A stretch of DNA of 64,000 bases from Splendidivirga corallicola (GCA_030442035.1 JAUJEA010000014.1:124001-188000); one strand, 5' to 3'; shown: positions 37,526 to 46,864, numbered from the stretch's first letter. Notes: generated by a model from the letters alone, not told the origin. Translations and numbers: made by a program.

Positions 37526-38887
37526 ATGCTTGGTAAGCTGATAGAAAAATACAATGTTCCTGCCCCCCGCTACACTAGTTATCCAACCGTACCTTTCTGG
37601 GATAAAGAAAAACCAGCTACAAACCGCTGGTTAGATGTTGTAAGCAAAACCTTTTCTGAAACCAATGGCAATCAAGGTATTAGCCTTTATATCCATTTGC
37701 CATATTGTGAAAGCCTCTGTACTTATTGTGCCTGCAATACACGAATTACCAAAAACCATACAGTAGAAGAGACTTATATAGATTCCTTGCTAAAAGAATG
37801 GCAAATTTATCTGGACACATTCTCGGAGAAGCCTATCATAAGAGAGCTTCATTTGGGTGGAGGTACACCAACATTTTTTTCTCCTGATAACCTCAAGGTA
37901 TTAATCAAGAAAATTTTAAAAGATGCTGTAATCCATCCAAAACATGATTTTAGTTTTGAAGGGCATCCTAATAATACCAGTGAGGAACATTTGAAGGCTC
38001 TTTATGAAGTAGGTTTTAGAAGAGTGAGTTATGGTGTTCAGGATCTGGACCTAAAAGTGCAGAAAACGATCAATCGTGTTCAGCCATTTGAAAATGTAAA
38101 GAATGCCACCTTTGCGGCTCGGAAAATTGGATATGATTCTGTAAATTTTGATCTCATATTCGGATTGCCCTACCAGACTAGGGAAAGCATTACAGAAACA
38201 TTTCATAAAGTATTGGAATTGAAACCAAATCGTATCGCTTTTTATAGCTATGCTCATGTTCCCTGGGTTAAGCCGGGACAAAGAAGCTATACGGATGCTG
38301 ATCTTCCCGACAATGAGGTTAAAAGATCATTATATGAAACTGGTAAGGAACTTCTGGTTCAATATGGTTATCATGATATTGGCATGGATCACTTTGCACT
38401 GCCCGATGATGGATTATTCCATGCCCACAAAAACAAGCAATTGCACAGAAACTTCATGGGCTATACAGTGAGTAATACACAACTGCTGATTGGCCTTGGC
38501 TGCTCCTCTATCAGCGATGCCAAATATGCCTATGCTCAAAACATGAAAAGAGTTGAAGATTACAGACAATGTGTTGAAAAGAATTCATCGGCCATTTTCA
38601 AGGGGCATTTTTTGAATGAAGAGGATCAGGTTATACGAAAAATAATTCTTGATTTGGCTTGTAAGGGAGAAACTCAGTGGTTTGATGAGTATGACAGTCT
38701 GATCGATGAGGAAATGAGGGTTGAATTGCTTGAAATGCAGGCGGAGGGATTGTTAAGCTTTGGTAATAGAAATGTGGTTATCAGTGAGATGGGCAAGGCT
38801 TTTATCCGGAATATTTGTATGGTATTCGATAAAAGATTAAACGCTCACAAGACTTGTGAAGAACCATTGTTTAGTAAAGCAATTTAA
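37526..38887 (+). CDS. hemN: Oxygen-independent coproporphyrinogen III oxidase (radical SAM)
   Basis: 453 residues from the ATG at 37526; the GTG at 37493 is upstream of the normal family start MxxKLIEKYNVPAPRYTSYP and would overlap the expected promoter. The radical-SAM cluster motif is CESLCTYCAC (about residues 60-69), followed by HLGGGTPTF and, further on, FDLIFGLPYQT and the HemN signature MDHFALPDD. The enzyme converts coproporphyrinogen III to protoporphyrinogen IX without O2, allowing haem synthesis for the cbb3 and Nos systems at low oxygen. Located between nos and cco, with its own tandem FNR-like boxes. Confidence 0.95.
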   Translation: MLGKLIEKYNVPAPRYTSYPTVPFWDKEKPATNRWLDVVSKTFSETNGNQGISLYIHLPYCESLCTYCACNTRITKNHTVEETYIDSLLKEWQIYLDTFSEKPIIRELHLGGGTPTFFSPDNLKVLIKKILKDAVIHPKHDFSFEGHPNNTSEEHLKALYEVGFRRVSYGVQDLDLKVQKTINRVQPFENVKNATFAARKIGYDSVNFDLIFGLPYQTRESITETFHKVLELKPNRIAFYSYAHVPWVKPGQRSYTDADLPDNEVKRSLYETGKELLVQYGYHDIGMDHFALPDDGLFHAHKNKQLHRNFMGYTVSNTQLLIGLGCSSISDAKYAYAQNMKRVEDYRQCVEKNSSAIFKGHFLNEEDQVIRKIILDLACKGETQWFDEYDSLIDEEMRVELLEMQAEGLLSFGNRNVVISEMGKAFIRNICMVFDKRLNAHKTCEEPLFSKAI

Positions 38888-38890
38888 CTG

Positions 38891-39187
38891 ATGGAAAAAG
38901 GCAAGAACTTACTAAGTGAACTACCATATCAGGAAAAGATTCGAAACATTGATATACACAAAAAAGAAGGTGTTAGGGTGAACATGATCGCATTTCCGGA
39001 GGGAACTGAGTTGAAACCCCATATTTCATTGGTAGATGTTCTGGTGATTGTACTGGAGGGAGAGGCTGAAGTGGAGATGCAGGGTAAAAAATATTCGCTT
39101 GCCCCACTCGATTATATAAAATTTCCGGCTGATGTAAAGCACTCGGTTAAAGCAAAAACAGAATTTAAAATGCTGATGATTAAATAG
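38891..39187 (+). CDS. Small cupin-domain protein
   Basis: 98 residues forming one cupin barrel: PEGTELKPHISLVDVLVIVLEGEAEV corresponds to the first cupin motif (only one His, H43, is clear) and YIKFPADVKHSV to the second (H85). It starts 3 bp after the hemN stop, so the two are translated together. Such small cupins may bind a metal or small ligand; the actual role next to hemN is unknown. Confidence 0.8.
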   Translation: MEKGKNLLSELPYQEKIRNIDIHKKEGVRVNMIAFPEGTELKPHISLVDVLVIVLEGEAEVEMQGKKYSLAPLDYIKFPADVKHSVKAKTEFKMLMIK

Positions 39188-39220
39188 TTGAGGTTTTGAT
39201 ATTTGTGAACATCTGGAAAA

Positions 39221-39286
39221 ATGACGTAGATCATGCGTTGCAATAATGATTGTCATAGAAATTAAACCCTTCACAGTTGATTTTAG
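39221..39286 (+). promoter_or_regulatory. Tandem FNR-like boxes of the ccoNO promoter
   Basis: ATGACGTAGATCAT (39221-39234) is a good palindrome; the second, ATAATGATTGTCAT (39243-39256), is degenerate but its centre is again exactly 22 bp away. GATTTTAG (39279-39286) is a 4-of-6 match to the -7 box at the usual distance. Predicted low-oxygen promoter of the cbb3 oxidase operon. Confidence 0.75.
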
Positions 39287-39323
39287 CAACACATTTATCC
39301 TAATATATTAGAACAGTTAACAT

Positions 39324-41453
39324 ATGGCACTTGAAAAATTTAGTTACGATAACAAGATCGTCAAGTATTTTGTGATAGCTACAGTGATCTTTGGACTGGT
39401 GGGAATGCTGGTTGGACTCACGGCTGCTATTCAACTTTTTTATCCTGATCTGAATTTTGGCCTTCAATACACCACTTTCGGCCGGATCAGACCTTTGCAT
39501 ACCAATGCGGTAATTTTTGCTTTTGTTGGGAATGCAATGTTTGCAGGAACCTATTATTCGTTGCAGCGTCTGCTTAAAACACGGATGTTTAGCGATATGC
39601 TTTCCTGGATTCATTTCTGGGGATGGCAATTGATCATTCTTGCTGCGGCGATTAGTTTGCCATTGGGGTATACTACTTCAAAGGAATATGCCGAACTGGA
39701 GTGGCCCATTGACATAGCCATTACACTCATCTGGGTTGTCTTTGGAATTAACATGATCGGAACCATTATTAAGCGGCGCGAGCGTCATATGTATGTTGCC
39801 ATATGGTTCTATATTGCTACTTTCGTGACGGTTGCTGTGTTGCACATTGTGAATTCCTTTGAAATGCCGGTTACTTTTATGAAAAGTTATTCCTGGTACG
39901 CCGGTGTTCAGGATGCTTTGGTGCAGTGGTGGTATGGACACAACGCGGTGGCATTTTTTCTGACCACACCATTTCTGGGTTTGATGTACTACTTCCTGCC
40001 AAAGGCAGCAAACCGGCCGGTTTACTCTTATAAACTTTCTATCATTCACTTCTGGTCATTGATATTCATATACATTTGGGCTGGACCTCACCATTTACTT
40101 TATACCTCTTTACCTGATTGGGCACAGTCACTCGGAGTTGTGTTTTCAGTAATGCTCATTGCACCGTCGTGGGGAGGTATGCTTAACGGTCTTTTGACTT
40201 TAAGAGGAGCCTGGGATAGAGTTCGTGAAAACCCTGTATTGAAATTTATGGTGGTAGCGGTTACGGCCTATGGTATGGCTACCTTCGAAGGGCCAATGCT
40301 TTCTTTGAAAAACTTCAACGCCATTACTCACTTTACAGATTGGATCATTGCACACGTGCATGTTGGTGGCTTGGGCTGGAACGGTTTCTTAACCTTTGGT
40401 ATGCTTTACTGGATGATCCCAAGAATGTGGAATACGAAATTATACTCTACAAAGCTTGCCAACGTACACTTCTGGATTGGTACTTTAGGTATCATTTTCT
40501 ATGCATTGCCCATGTACATTGCGGGATTGACTCAAAGCTTGATGTGGAAAGAATTTACCGCTGATGGCTTCCTTCAATATCCCAACTTCCTTGAGACGGT
40601 TACACAGATTATTCCTATGTATGTCTTAAGAGCGATTGGTGGAACATTATATCTTATCGGTGCCATCATGATGAGTTATAATCTTGTTAAAACGGCTAAA
40701 CAAGGTAGCTTTATCGCGAATGAGGATGCTGAAGCTCCTGCTTTGGAAAAGAAAAAAATCACAGGTGGGCATTGGCATAGTGCTTTGGAAAGAAAGCCTG
40801 TACTCTTCACTGTACTTTCTTTAATAGCCATATTGATTGGGGGTGTCATCGAAATGGTTCCGACTTTCCTTATAAAATCCAATGTGCCAACAATTGCCAG
40901 TGTGAAACCATATACCCCATTGGAATTGCATGGCAGGGATATTTATATAAGGGAAGGTTGTGTAGGTTGTCACTCACAAATGGTAAGACCTTTCCGTTCA
41001 GAGACAGAAAGATATAATGGAGAATATTCAAAGGCCGGTGAATTTGTTTATGATCACCCATTCCTATGGGGATCAAAAAGAACCGGTCCGGATCTGCATA
41101 GAGTTGGTAAAAAATATCCTGACTCCTGGCACTACGAGCATATGTACGATCCAACAAGAATTTCTCCGGGATCCATTATGCCGCCTTATCCATGGCTATT
41201 TGATCAAATGGTAGACAAGGAGGAAACAGCAGGGAAAATTAAAGCCCTCCGGAAGATCGGAGTTCCATACGATATAGGTTATGAAGAAATTGCCAATCAG
41301 GACCTTGATCGGCAGGCTGAAAGGATCGTAAAAAATCTTAAGGCAGATGGAATTGAAGTGGTGAAAGAGGCTGAAATCGTGGCACTTATTGCCTATTTAC
41401 AAAGATTAGGAACAGATATTAAAGCACAAGAAACAGCGGATCTAAACCAATAA
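39324..41453 (+). CDS. ccoNO: cbb3-type cytochrome c oxidase, fused subunits I and II (CcoNO)
   Basis: 709 residues. The first 470 or so are CcoN, with twelve membrane helices and the haem/CuB histidines (IRPLHTNAVIFAFVGN, WWYGHNAVAFFLT, GPHHLLYTSLPDW, ITHFTDWIIAHVHVG). After a linker (about 475-495) the CcoO part has one membrane anchor and a cytochrome c domain with EGCVGCHSQMVRPF (C546, C549, H550) and a likely axial Met in PGSIMPPYPWL. The CcoN-CcoO fusion is usual in Bacteroidota. The enzyme is the high-affinity proton-pumping oxidase used at very low O2. ccoQ, ccoP and the assembly genes follow on the same strand. Confidence 0.97.
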   Translation: MALEKFSYDNKIVKYFVIATVIFGLVGMLVGLTAAIQLFYPDLNFGLQYTTFGRIRPLHTNAVIFAFVGNAMFAGTYYSLQRLLKTRMFSDMLSWIHFWGWQLIILAAAISLPLGYTTSKEYAELEWPIDIAITLIWVVFGINMIGTIIKRRERHMYVAIWFYIATFVTVAVLHIVNSFEMPVTFMKSYSWYAGVQDALVQWWYGHNAVAFFLTTPFLGLMYYFLPKAANRPVYSYKLSIIHFWSLIFIYIWAGPHHLLYTSLPDWAQSLGVVFSVMLIAPSWGGMLNGLLTLRGAWDRVRENPVLKFMVVAVTAYGMATFEGPMLSLKNFNAITHFTDWIIAHVHVGGLGWNGFLTFGMLYWMIPRMWNTKLYSTKLANVHFWIGTLGIIFYALPMYIAGLTQSLMWKEFTADGFLQYPNFLETVTQIIPMYVLRAIGGTLYLIGAIMMSYNLVKTAKQGSFIANEDAEAPALEKKKITGGHWHSALERKPVLFTVLSLIAILIGGVIEMVPTFLIKSNVPTIASVKPYTPLELHGRDIYIREGCVGCHSQMVRPFRSETERYNGEYSKAGEFVYDHPFLWGSKRTGPDLHRVGKKYPDSWHYEHMYDPTRISPGSIMPPYPWLFDQMVDKEETAGKIKALRKIGVPYDIGYEEIANQDLDRQAERIVKNLKADGIEVVKEAEIVALIAYLQRLGTDIKAQETADLNQ

Positions 41454-41457
41454 AATC

Positions 41458-41637
41458 ATGTTTAAGCATTATTTCGAACAAATCCATAACGTTGAGATCT
41501 GGCCCATTATCTCATTGGTAATTTTCCTGATATTTTTCCTTTGCCTGATATTGTGGGTTGTTCAGGTAGATAAAAAATATATCAATAGGATGAAGGAAAT
41601 GCCTTTGGAAGATGGGAACGAAGCTAATGAGACGTAA
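41458..41637 (+). CDS. ccoQ: CcoQ/FixQ-like small subunit of cbb3 oxidase
   Basis: A 59-residue frame starts 4 bp after ccoNO: MFKHYFEQIHNVEIWPIISL, then a single membrane helix (VIFLIFFLCLILWVVQVD) and a charged tail (KKYINRMKEMPLEDG). Size, position between ccoNO and ccoP, and the one-helix-plus-acidic-tail plan match CcoQ, which stabilises the oxidase complex. Sequence conservation in CcoQ is low, so the call rests mainly on context. Confidence 0.85.
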   Translation: MFKHYFEQIHNVEIWPIISLVIFLIFFLCLILWVVQVDKKYINRMKEMPLEDGNEANET

Positions 41638-41653
41638 GGTACTTAACCTAAAC

Positions 41654-41793
41654 TAATGCCATTAAGATAAGTAATATGATAAAAGCTTTCAGGTATTAGG
41701 TCTCAGGTTTCAGCTTTTACGATGTTTTTAGCCTGCCAAAGATTATCTGATACCTGAAACCTGATAGCTAAGAGCTTATCGTTAATGGCATTG
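41654..41793 (+). repeat. MITE-like imperfect palindrome, copy 3 of 3
   Basis: Best-preserved copy. Left end AATGCCATTAAGATAAG and right end CTTATCGTTAATGGCATT are inverted repeats of about 18 bp with one extra base. Inside, AAAGCTTTCAGGTATTAGG and CCTGATAGCTAAGAGCTT also pair imperfectly, so the whole 140 bp could fold as one long hairpin. It sits between ccoQ and ccoP and must be transcribed with them. Confidence 0.75.
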
Positions 41794-41841
41794 ATACCTA
41801 ATCACTTTAACACTTTAATACTTCAAACTTGTCATAAACAC

Positions 41842-42741
41842 ATGAAATCTTCAATAAAAAATATTTTTAGCCACAAGCAAGCCTGGTTATTATTGGTAAT
41901 GCTGATTTTTCCTTTAATGGGATTTGCTCAGGAGGCAACTGAATCTGAGCAGTCTATTTGGACAAATGAATTCGTTTTCTATACGGTGGTAGGTATGGTG
42001 ATAGTGGTTGCACTACTTACTCTTGCCGTAGCCTACTATGTCTTACAGGTAGTGAAATTGATCATTCTCAGAGAAAAAGAACAGAAGGCCATTGAGGAAG
42101 GTGTTGAATTGGCACCTGAGCCAAGTCTATGGCAAAGAATGATGCATAAACTCACTGATTCGGTTCCTGTAGAGAAGGAAGAAACGGTTATGCTGGATCA
42201 TGACTATGATGGCATCAAGGAGCTGGACAATCACCTGCCTCCATGGTGGACTGCTTTGTTTTATGTTACCATTATTTTCGGTGTGGTCTATATCTTGGCA
42301 TACCATGTATTTGATACGCTCCCATTGCAGGAAGAAGAATACAATACTCAAATGAAAGTAGCTGCAGCTAAAATCGAAGAGAGAAAAGCCGAGCAAGGAG
42401 GAGACGTGATCGATGAAAATACTGTTGTATTCACCGACAATGCATCCAACCTGGATACAGGAAAGAAAATATTTGACGGACAGTGTGCTGCCTGTCACAG
42501 GACTGATGGCGGTGGTGGGGTTGGCCCGAATTTGACTGACGACTATTGGTTGCATGGAGGCAGTATCAATGATATTTTCAAAACCATCAAATATGGTGTG
42601 CCTGATAAAGGTATGATCTCCTGGGAAGCCATATTATCTCCTGCACAGATGAGTGATGTTTCTTCTTACATAGTAACTTTAAAAGGCACGAATCCTCCGG
42701 ACCCTAAGGCACCTCAGGGTGATTTATATCAGGAAGAATAA
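41842..42741 (+). CDS. ccoP: cbb3 oxidase subunit III (CcoP), single-haem form
   Basis: 299 residues from the ATG at 41842. An ATG at 41785 would extend it by 19 residues, but that start lies inside the MITE-like repeat. A signal-like first helix (WLLLVMLIFPLMGFAQ), a second helix (FYTVVGMVIVVALLTLAVAYYV), and a third (WWTALFYVTIIFGVVYILAYHVF) precede one cytochrome c domain with CAACHR (about residue 213) and a likely axial Met in DKGMISW. Proteobacterial CcoP has two haems; the Bacteroidota form has one, as here. It passes electrons to CcoO. Confidence 0.93.
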   Translation: MKSSIKNIFSHKQAWLLLVMLIFPLMGFAQEATESEQSIWTNEFVFYTVVGMVIVVALLTLAVAYYVLQVVKLIILREKEQKAIEEGVELAPEPSLWQRMMHKLTDSVPVEKEETVMLDHDYDGIKELDNHLPPWWTALFYVTIIFGVVYILAYHVFDTLPLQEEEYNTQMKVAAAKIEERKAEQGGDVIDENTVVFTDNASNLDTGKKIFDGQCAACHRTDGGGGVGPNLTDDYWLHGGSINDIFKTIKYGVPDKGMISWEAILSPAQMSDVSSYIVTLKGTNPPDPKAPQGDLYQEE

Positions 42742-42805
42742 ATTTTGGAGCGATGCATTTAGTAAATTAAGGAGGAATTGAGTTGTAGGGTTTAATTGTA
42801 GCGAC

Positions 42806-44221
42806 ATGGAAGATTTTTATGAGTTTGACGAGGAATACCGTGATACAATTGCGACTGTTGACGCCGAAGGGAAAAGGATTTGGGTTTATCCTAAAAAGCC
42901 AACTGGCCGTTTCCACAAGGCCCGGATTATTGTTACAATAGTTTTATTGACAATACTTTTCGCGGGCCCATTTATAAAGATAGGTGGACAACCATTACTA
43001 CTATTTAATATATTCGAAAGAAAATTTGTGATCCTGGGGACCGTATTCTGGCCTCAGGATTTCTTTCTATTGGCTTTGGCTCTGATTACCTTCTTCGTTT
43101 TTATTATCTTATTTACAGTCATATTTGGCAGGGTTTGGTGTGGCTGGGCATGTCCGCAAACGCTGTTCATGGAGATGGTATTCAGAAAAATTGAATACTG
43201 GATTGAAGGAGATGCTAATCAGCAAAGAAAATTGGATAAGTCACCCTGGACTGGTGAGAAGATCCTAAAAAAGGGATCCAAGCATTTAATTTTTATTCTT
43301 ATCTCCGTTCTGATCTCACACACACTAATGGCCTATCTCATTAGTATTGAGGAGGTGAAAAAGATTGTCAGCCAATCACCAACTGAACACATGGCCGGAT
43401 TTATTGGGCTGGTGTTTTTTACAGGGCTTTTTTATTGGGTATTCGCTTATTTTCGGGAACAAGCTTGTGTGGCTGTCTGCCCCTATGGTCGTTTACAAGG
43501 GGTATTACTTTCGAAGGAATCCATTGTGGTTGCCTATGACTGGTTAAGAGGAGAGCCAAGGGGAAAACTAAAAAAGAAAGAACCCGCAACAGATAAGGGT
43601 GATTGCATTGATTGTAAGCTGTGTGTTCATGCCTGTCCAACCGGCATAGATATCCGAAATGGGACACAACTCGAATGTGTAAACTGCACAGCGTGCATTG
43701 ATGCTTGTGACGATGTCATGGAAAAGATCCACAAGCCAAAGGGTCTTATCAGATATTCTTCTCACAATGCTATTAAAGATGGAAAGAAGGAAGTTCTGAC
43801 TACCAGGGTTTATGCTTATTCTGTTGTGTTGTTGTTAATGATGACAGCTTTGACCGCTTTCATAGTGACACGTTCTGATATTGAGGCTACCGTGCTGAGG
43901 GTTCCTGGGATGTTATATCAGGAAGCCGAAGATGGTAAGATCAGTAATTTGTATAATATTCAGTTTATCAATAAAACCTCCGAAGATATGGCATTAGAGC
44001 TCCGGCTTGAGAATTTTGACGAAGGAGAAATATCAAAAGTAGGAGGTGAAAAAATGACCATTGAGTCTAATGGCAAAGCCGATGGGGTGTTCTTTGTAAA
44101 ATTGCCCAGAGAGCTTGTCAAAAATGGTAAAGCGGAAGTCGAAATTGGATTTTACAGGAATGGAGAATTAATTGAAACGGAGACCACTAATTTCCTGGGC
44201 CCTATGGGCAATCGAAAATAA
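42806..44221 (+). CDS. ccoG: CcoG/RdxA, polyferredoxin assembly protein
   Basis: 471 residues with five or so membrane helices and iron-sulfur cysteines: RVWCGWACPQTLFME and CVAVCPYGRLQG in the membrane part, then two ferredoxin-type clusters CIDCKLCVHACPTG and CVNCTACIDACD. The C-terminal 120 residues form an Ig-like periplasmic domain (FixG_C). CcoG is a Cu(II) reductase supplying Cu(I) for cbb3 assembly. It lies in the normal place between ccoP and ccoH. Confidence 0.95.
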   Translation: MEDFYEFDEEYRDTIATVDAEGKRIWVYPKKPTGRFHKARIIVTIVLLTILFAGPFIKIGGQPLLLFNIFERKFVILGTVFWPQDFFLLALALITFFVFIILFTVIFGRVWCGWACPQTLFMEMVFRKIEYWIEGDANQQRKLDKSPWTGEKILKKGSKHLIFILISVLISHTLMAYLISIEEVKKIVSQSPTEHMAGFIGLVFFTGLFYWVFAYFREQACVAVCPYGRLQGVLLSKESIVVAYDWLRGEPRGKLKKKEPATDKGDCIDCKLCVHACPTGIDIRNGTQLECVNCTACIDACDDVMEKIHKPKGLIRYSSHNAIKDGKKEVLTTRVYAYSVVLLLMMTALTAFIVTRSDIEATVLRVPGMLYQEAEDGKISNLYNIQFINKTSEDMALELRLENFDEGEISKVGGEKMTIESNGKADGVFFVKLPRELVKNGKAEVEIGFYRNGELIETETTNFLGPMGNRK

Positions 44222-44263
44222 AAATGTGTAAATTAAGTACTGTGTAGATTAACTAAAATTAAA

Positions 44264-44704
44264 ATGAACTGGGGTAAGGGTATCATATTAACATTCATAG
44301 TTTTTGCTCTCTTCATTTTCAGTGCAGTTTATATTTGCATGAGGCAAGACATCAACTTGGTAACTAAGGATTATTATAAACAAGAACTGGCGTATCAAAG
44401 TCAGATCGATAGGATCAATAATAGTCAGCATCTTAGGGAAAAGCCGGAGCTTAAGTTTCATCATGATACCAAAACTGCGGAACTAAGATTTCCAGGTGAA
44501 TTATCTATTGATTTTGATAAAGGAAAAATTCTCTTTTTTAGGCCCTCCAATGCAAAGCTTGACGTAACCCACGAGATCAATTTGGATAGTGACGGAACTC
44601 AATCGATTGACCTATCTGACTTCAAGAAGGGATTATGGAAGGCTAAGATTAGCTGGAAATCCGGCGAAAAGGAATATTTTAGGGAAGTAGTCATTGTTAT
44701 TTGA
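44264..44704 (+). CDS. ccoH: CcoH/FixH, cbb3 oxidase assembly protein
   Basis: 146 residues: one N-terminal helix (GIILTFIVFALFIFSAVYICM) followed by the FixH signature VTKDYYKQELAYQSQIDR and a beta-rich periplasmic domain. FixH/CcoH holds assembly intermediates of the oxidase. It follows ccoG by 42 bp and is followed one base later by the SafE-like gene. Confidence 0.93.
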   Translation: MNWGKGIILTFIVFALFIFSAVYICMRQDINLVTKDYYKQELAYQSQIDRINNSQHLREKPELKFHHDTKTAELRFPGELSIDFDKGKILFFRPSNAKLDVTHEINLDSDGTQSIDLSDFKKGLWKAKISWKSGEKEYFREVVIVI

Positions 44705-44705
44705 T

Positions 44706-45416
44706 ATGTTTCTTCTTAGTGCTTTTCTGGTTGGTTTGTTTGGTAGCTTGCACTGCCTGGGAATGTGCGGACCAATTGTTCTGGCGCTTCCAAAACGTAA
44801 GAAGCATCTTCACAGGAAACTGATCTATAATCTGGGTAGAATCAGCACTTATGCTTTATTCGGAATTGTGATTGGTACTATAGGGCAAGGTATTTATTGG
44901 TTTGGCTTCCAGCAGATATTATCCATATTTCTGGGTGTTACCATTTTATTGTTATTACTTTTTGGTAAGCAAAAAGTATTGAATCTCAGTGGTTTTGCTC
45001 CCTTTGGGAAATTTGTGACATTCGTAAAAAGCAAGTTCCAAAAATATATTCACCGCGATGATCTCATGAGTTCCTATCTCCTCGGGGCTGTCAATGGATT
45101 ACTGCCATGCGGATTAGTATACATGGCTGTAGCCGGGGCATTGGCCACAGGACATGTGTTTGGAGCTATGCTTTACATGATCCTTTTCGGACTTGGTACA
45201 TTGCCGATGATGTTGGGTGTTGCATTTGCTGGTCAATCTATTGTACAACGCTGGAGACCAAAAATGACGAAGGTGGTAATTCCTACTTTCATTCTATGCA
45301 TGGCTGTTTTGTTAATTGTGAGAGGTATGAACCTGGGAATTCCCTACCTGAGCCCACATACGGAAATAAACCTTTTTAGTTTTTCTGAAAATACTCCTGT
45401 TGAAATGTGTAAATGA
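44706..45416 (+). CDS. SafE/DsbD-like membrane protein of the cco operon
   Basis: 236 residues, six to seven helices, of the sulfite exporter TauE/SafE (UreH-like) group routinely found at the end of cbb3 operons. Motifs: GLFGSLHCLGMCGPIVLAL, with cysteines in the first helix, and LGAVNGLLPCGLVYMAVAGA. The CMCGP/LPCG cysteines suggest thiol or copper handling during oxidase maturation rather than sulfite export. I choose the ATG at 44706, one base after the ccoH stop, over the TTG at 44694 that overlaps ccoH. Confidence 0.87.
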   Translation: MFLLSAFLVGLFGSLHCLGMCGPIVLALPKRKKHLHRKLIYNLGRISTYALFGIVIGTIGQGIYWFGFQQILSIFLGVTILLLLLFGKQKVLNLSGFAPFGKFVTFVKSKFQKYIHRDDLMSSYLLGAVNGLLPCGLVYMAVAGALATGHVFGAMLYMILFGLGTLPMMLGVAFAGQSIVQRWRPKMTKVVIPTFILCMAVLLIVRGMNLGIPYLSPHTEINLFSFSENTPVEMCK

Positions 45417-45483
45417 AGTTCCCGGGGATTGGTAACCGCAATGGAAGATTTGGGTTTGTAGGGTTTCAAAATATTAGATCAAT

Positions 45484-46569
45484 ATGTTACCCATTGCCAT
45501 AAACGACAGAATTTTGAAAGGGCTTTTGTACCTCATTGTTGTGGGGGCGATCCTTCACTTCGGTCAGGCACTTTTCATACCATTAAGCTTTGCTATTCTT
45601 ATCAGCTTTATACTTTATCCTTTTTGTAAATGGTTGGAAAGACATAAAGTGCCATTTGTATTGGCAATATTTATCGGGTTGGTGCTCTTCTCCTTTATTC
45701 TATTGATCATACTTGGACTATTGATAAGGCAGCTGGTGCTGTTTACACAAAAATGGCCACAATTGCAGGAAAAGCTGATGATCAGTGTGGATGATTTGAA
45801 TGTTACTTTAAAGGAATGGGGTTTTCATTTTATGGATGAAGAAAAGGGTGTGATCGGTAATATCCTGTATTATATTTCCAATGACGTTATTCCAAGAATA
45901 CCGGATGCTCTGTATAGTTCTTCTATTTCAATGGTATTGTTCATTATCATTCCTGTATATGTGGTTTTGATCCTCATTTACAAGGATCTGCTTGTGAAAT
46001 TTCTATATGAGGTCACACCGAAATCCTGGAACATCCATATCAAAAAAATTCTGCCCGATGTCATTATCACTTATTACAATTTTATCAAGGGAATGGCTAT
46101 CGTATATCTGATAGTTGGAATACTTAACAGTATAGGTTTATTGATTTTGGGTATCCCACATGCCATTTTCTTTGGATTTATTGCTTCTATTTTAACATTC
46201 GTTCCATATGTAGGAATAACGATAGGCGCTTTATTACCTATTGCAGTGGCATGGTTGACATACGATTCGATTTGGTATCCTGTAGGGATTATTATTGTAT
46301 TTGTCGTGGTACAAGTCCTGGAGGCTAATGTGATCTTCCCGGTGGCTGTTAGCAATAGATTAAAAATAAATGCACTAGTGACACTTGTGGTTATTATTGC
46401 AGGAGGTATTGTATGGGGAGCAGCAGGGATGATCCTCTTCCTTCCCTTCACGGCGATCATTAAGTTAATTGCAGATCAAATACCAGAATTAAAGTCACTA
46501 TCCATATTGTTAGGAACAAATGACGATCTCCATAAATTTGAGAGGGAAGAGAAAAAAATTGGAGCCTAG
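45484..46569 (+). CDS. AI-2E/PerM-family membrane permease
   Basis: 361 residues with the typical plan: two N-terminal helices (LYLIVVGAILHFGQALFIPL, FAILISFILYPFCKWLE), an amphipathic segment, and five C-terminal helices including GIPHAIFFGFIASILTFVPYVG and the LEANVIFPVAVSNRLKINAL motif. Proteins of this family move small molecules or ions (AI-2, Na+/H+); the substrate here is unknown. It follows the cco genes by 68 bp on the same strand and may be read through from them. Confidence 0.87.
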   Translation: MLPIAINDRILKGLLYLIVVGAILHFGQALFIPLSFAILISFILYPFCKWLERHKVPFVLAIFIGLVLFSFILLIILGLLIRQLVLFTQKWPQLQEKLMISVDDLNVTLKEWGFHFMDEEKGVIGNILYYISNDVIPRIPDALYSSSISMVLFIIIPVYVVLILIYKDLLVKFLYEVTPKSWNIHIKKILPDVIITYYNFIKGMAIVYLIVGILNSIGLLILGIPHAIFFGFIASILTFVPYVGITIGALLPIAVAWLTYDSIWYPVGIIIVFVVVQVLEANVIFPVAVSNRLKINALVTLVVIIAGGIVWGAAGMILFLPFTAIIKLIADQIPELKSLSILLGTNDDLHKFEREEKKIGA

Positions 46570-46573
46570 TTGG

Positions 46574-46864
46574 GATCAAACAATATTTCAGGGGCAGATT
46601 ATACTAAGTATAGCTTTTAAAGCCCTCCAGGTGGTGGGTTAATCTGTGCCAGGTGTCAGATATTTGAAAATATCAGACACCTTCGGTTTCAATTAACCTT
46701 CCTTGGTTTAATTAGAAATCAAATGTTGTGTCTCTTAACAATTAAGGCATTCAATGATATTAGGCAGATAGTACTTCGAGCCAGCGAGATGTACAGACAC
46801 CCTAGAGGTGTCAGACATCGGTGATAGCAGATCAAGCAATATTTCCAGGGAGTGATTTCACTAA
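46574..46864. repeat. Direct repeat pair flanking hairpins
   Basis: GATCAAACAATATTTCAGGG at 46574 and GATCAAGCAATATTTCCAGG at 46830 start two related segments of about 33 bp that continue in parallel to ACTAA. The DNA between them has its own hairpins. It indicates a duplicated non-coding unit in the 970-bp gap between the PerM and usp genes. Confidence 0.55.
46652..46681. terminator. Hairpin downstream of the PerM gene
   Basis: GGTGTC-A-GATATTT pairs with AAATATC-A-GACACC, a 14-bp stem with one A/A mismatch and a two-base loop, 83 bp beyond the PerM stop. Probable 3' end of the cco-PerM transcript. A shorter relative, GACACC-CTAGA-GGTGTC, follows at 46796-46812. Confidence 0.55.

Noticed and set aside
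41785-41841. Upstream start for ccoP
   Set aside because: The ATG lies in the terminal repeat of the MITE-like element and the added residues have no family match; the signal-like start at 41842 fits.
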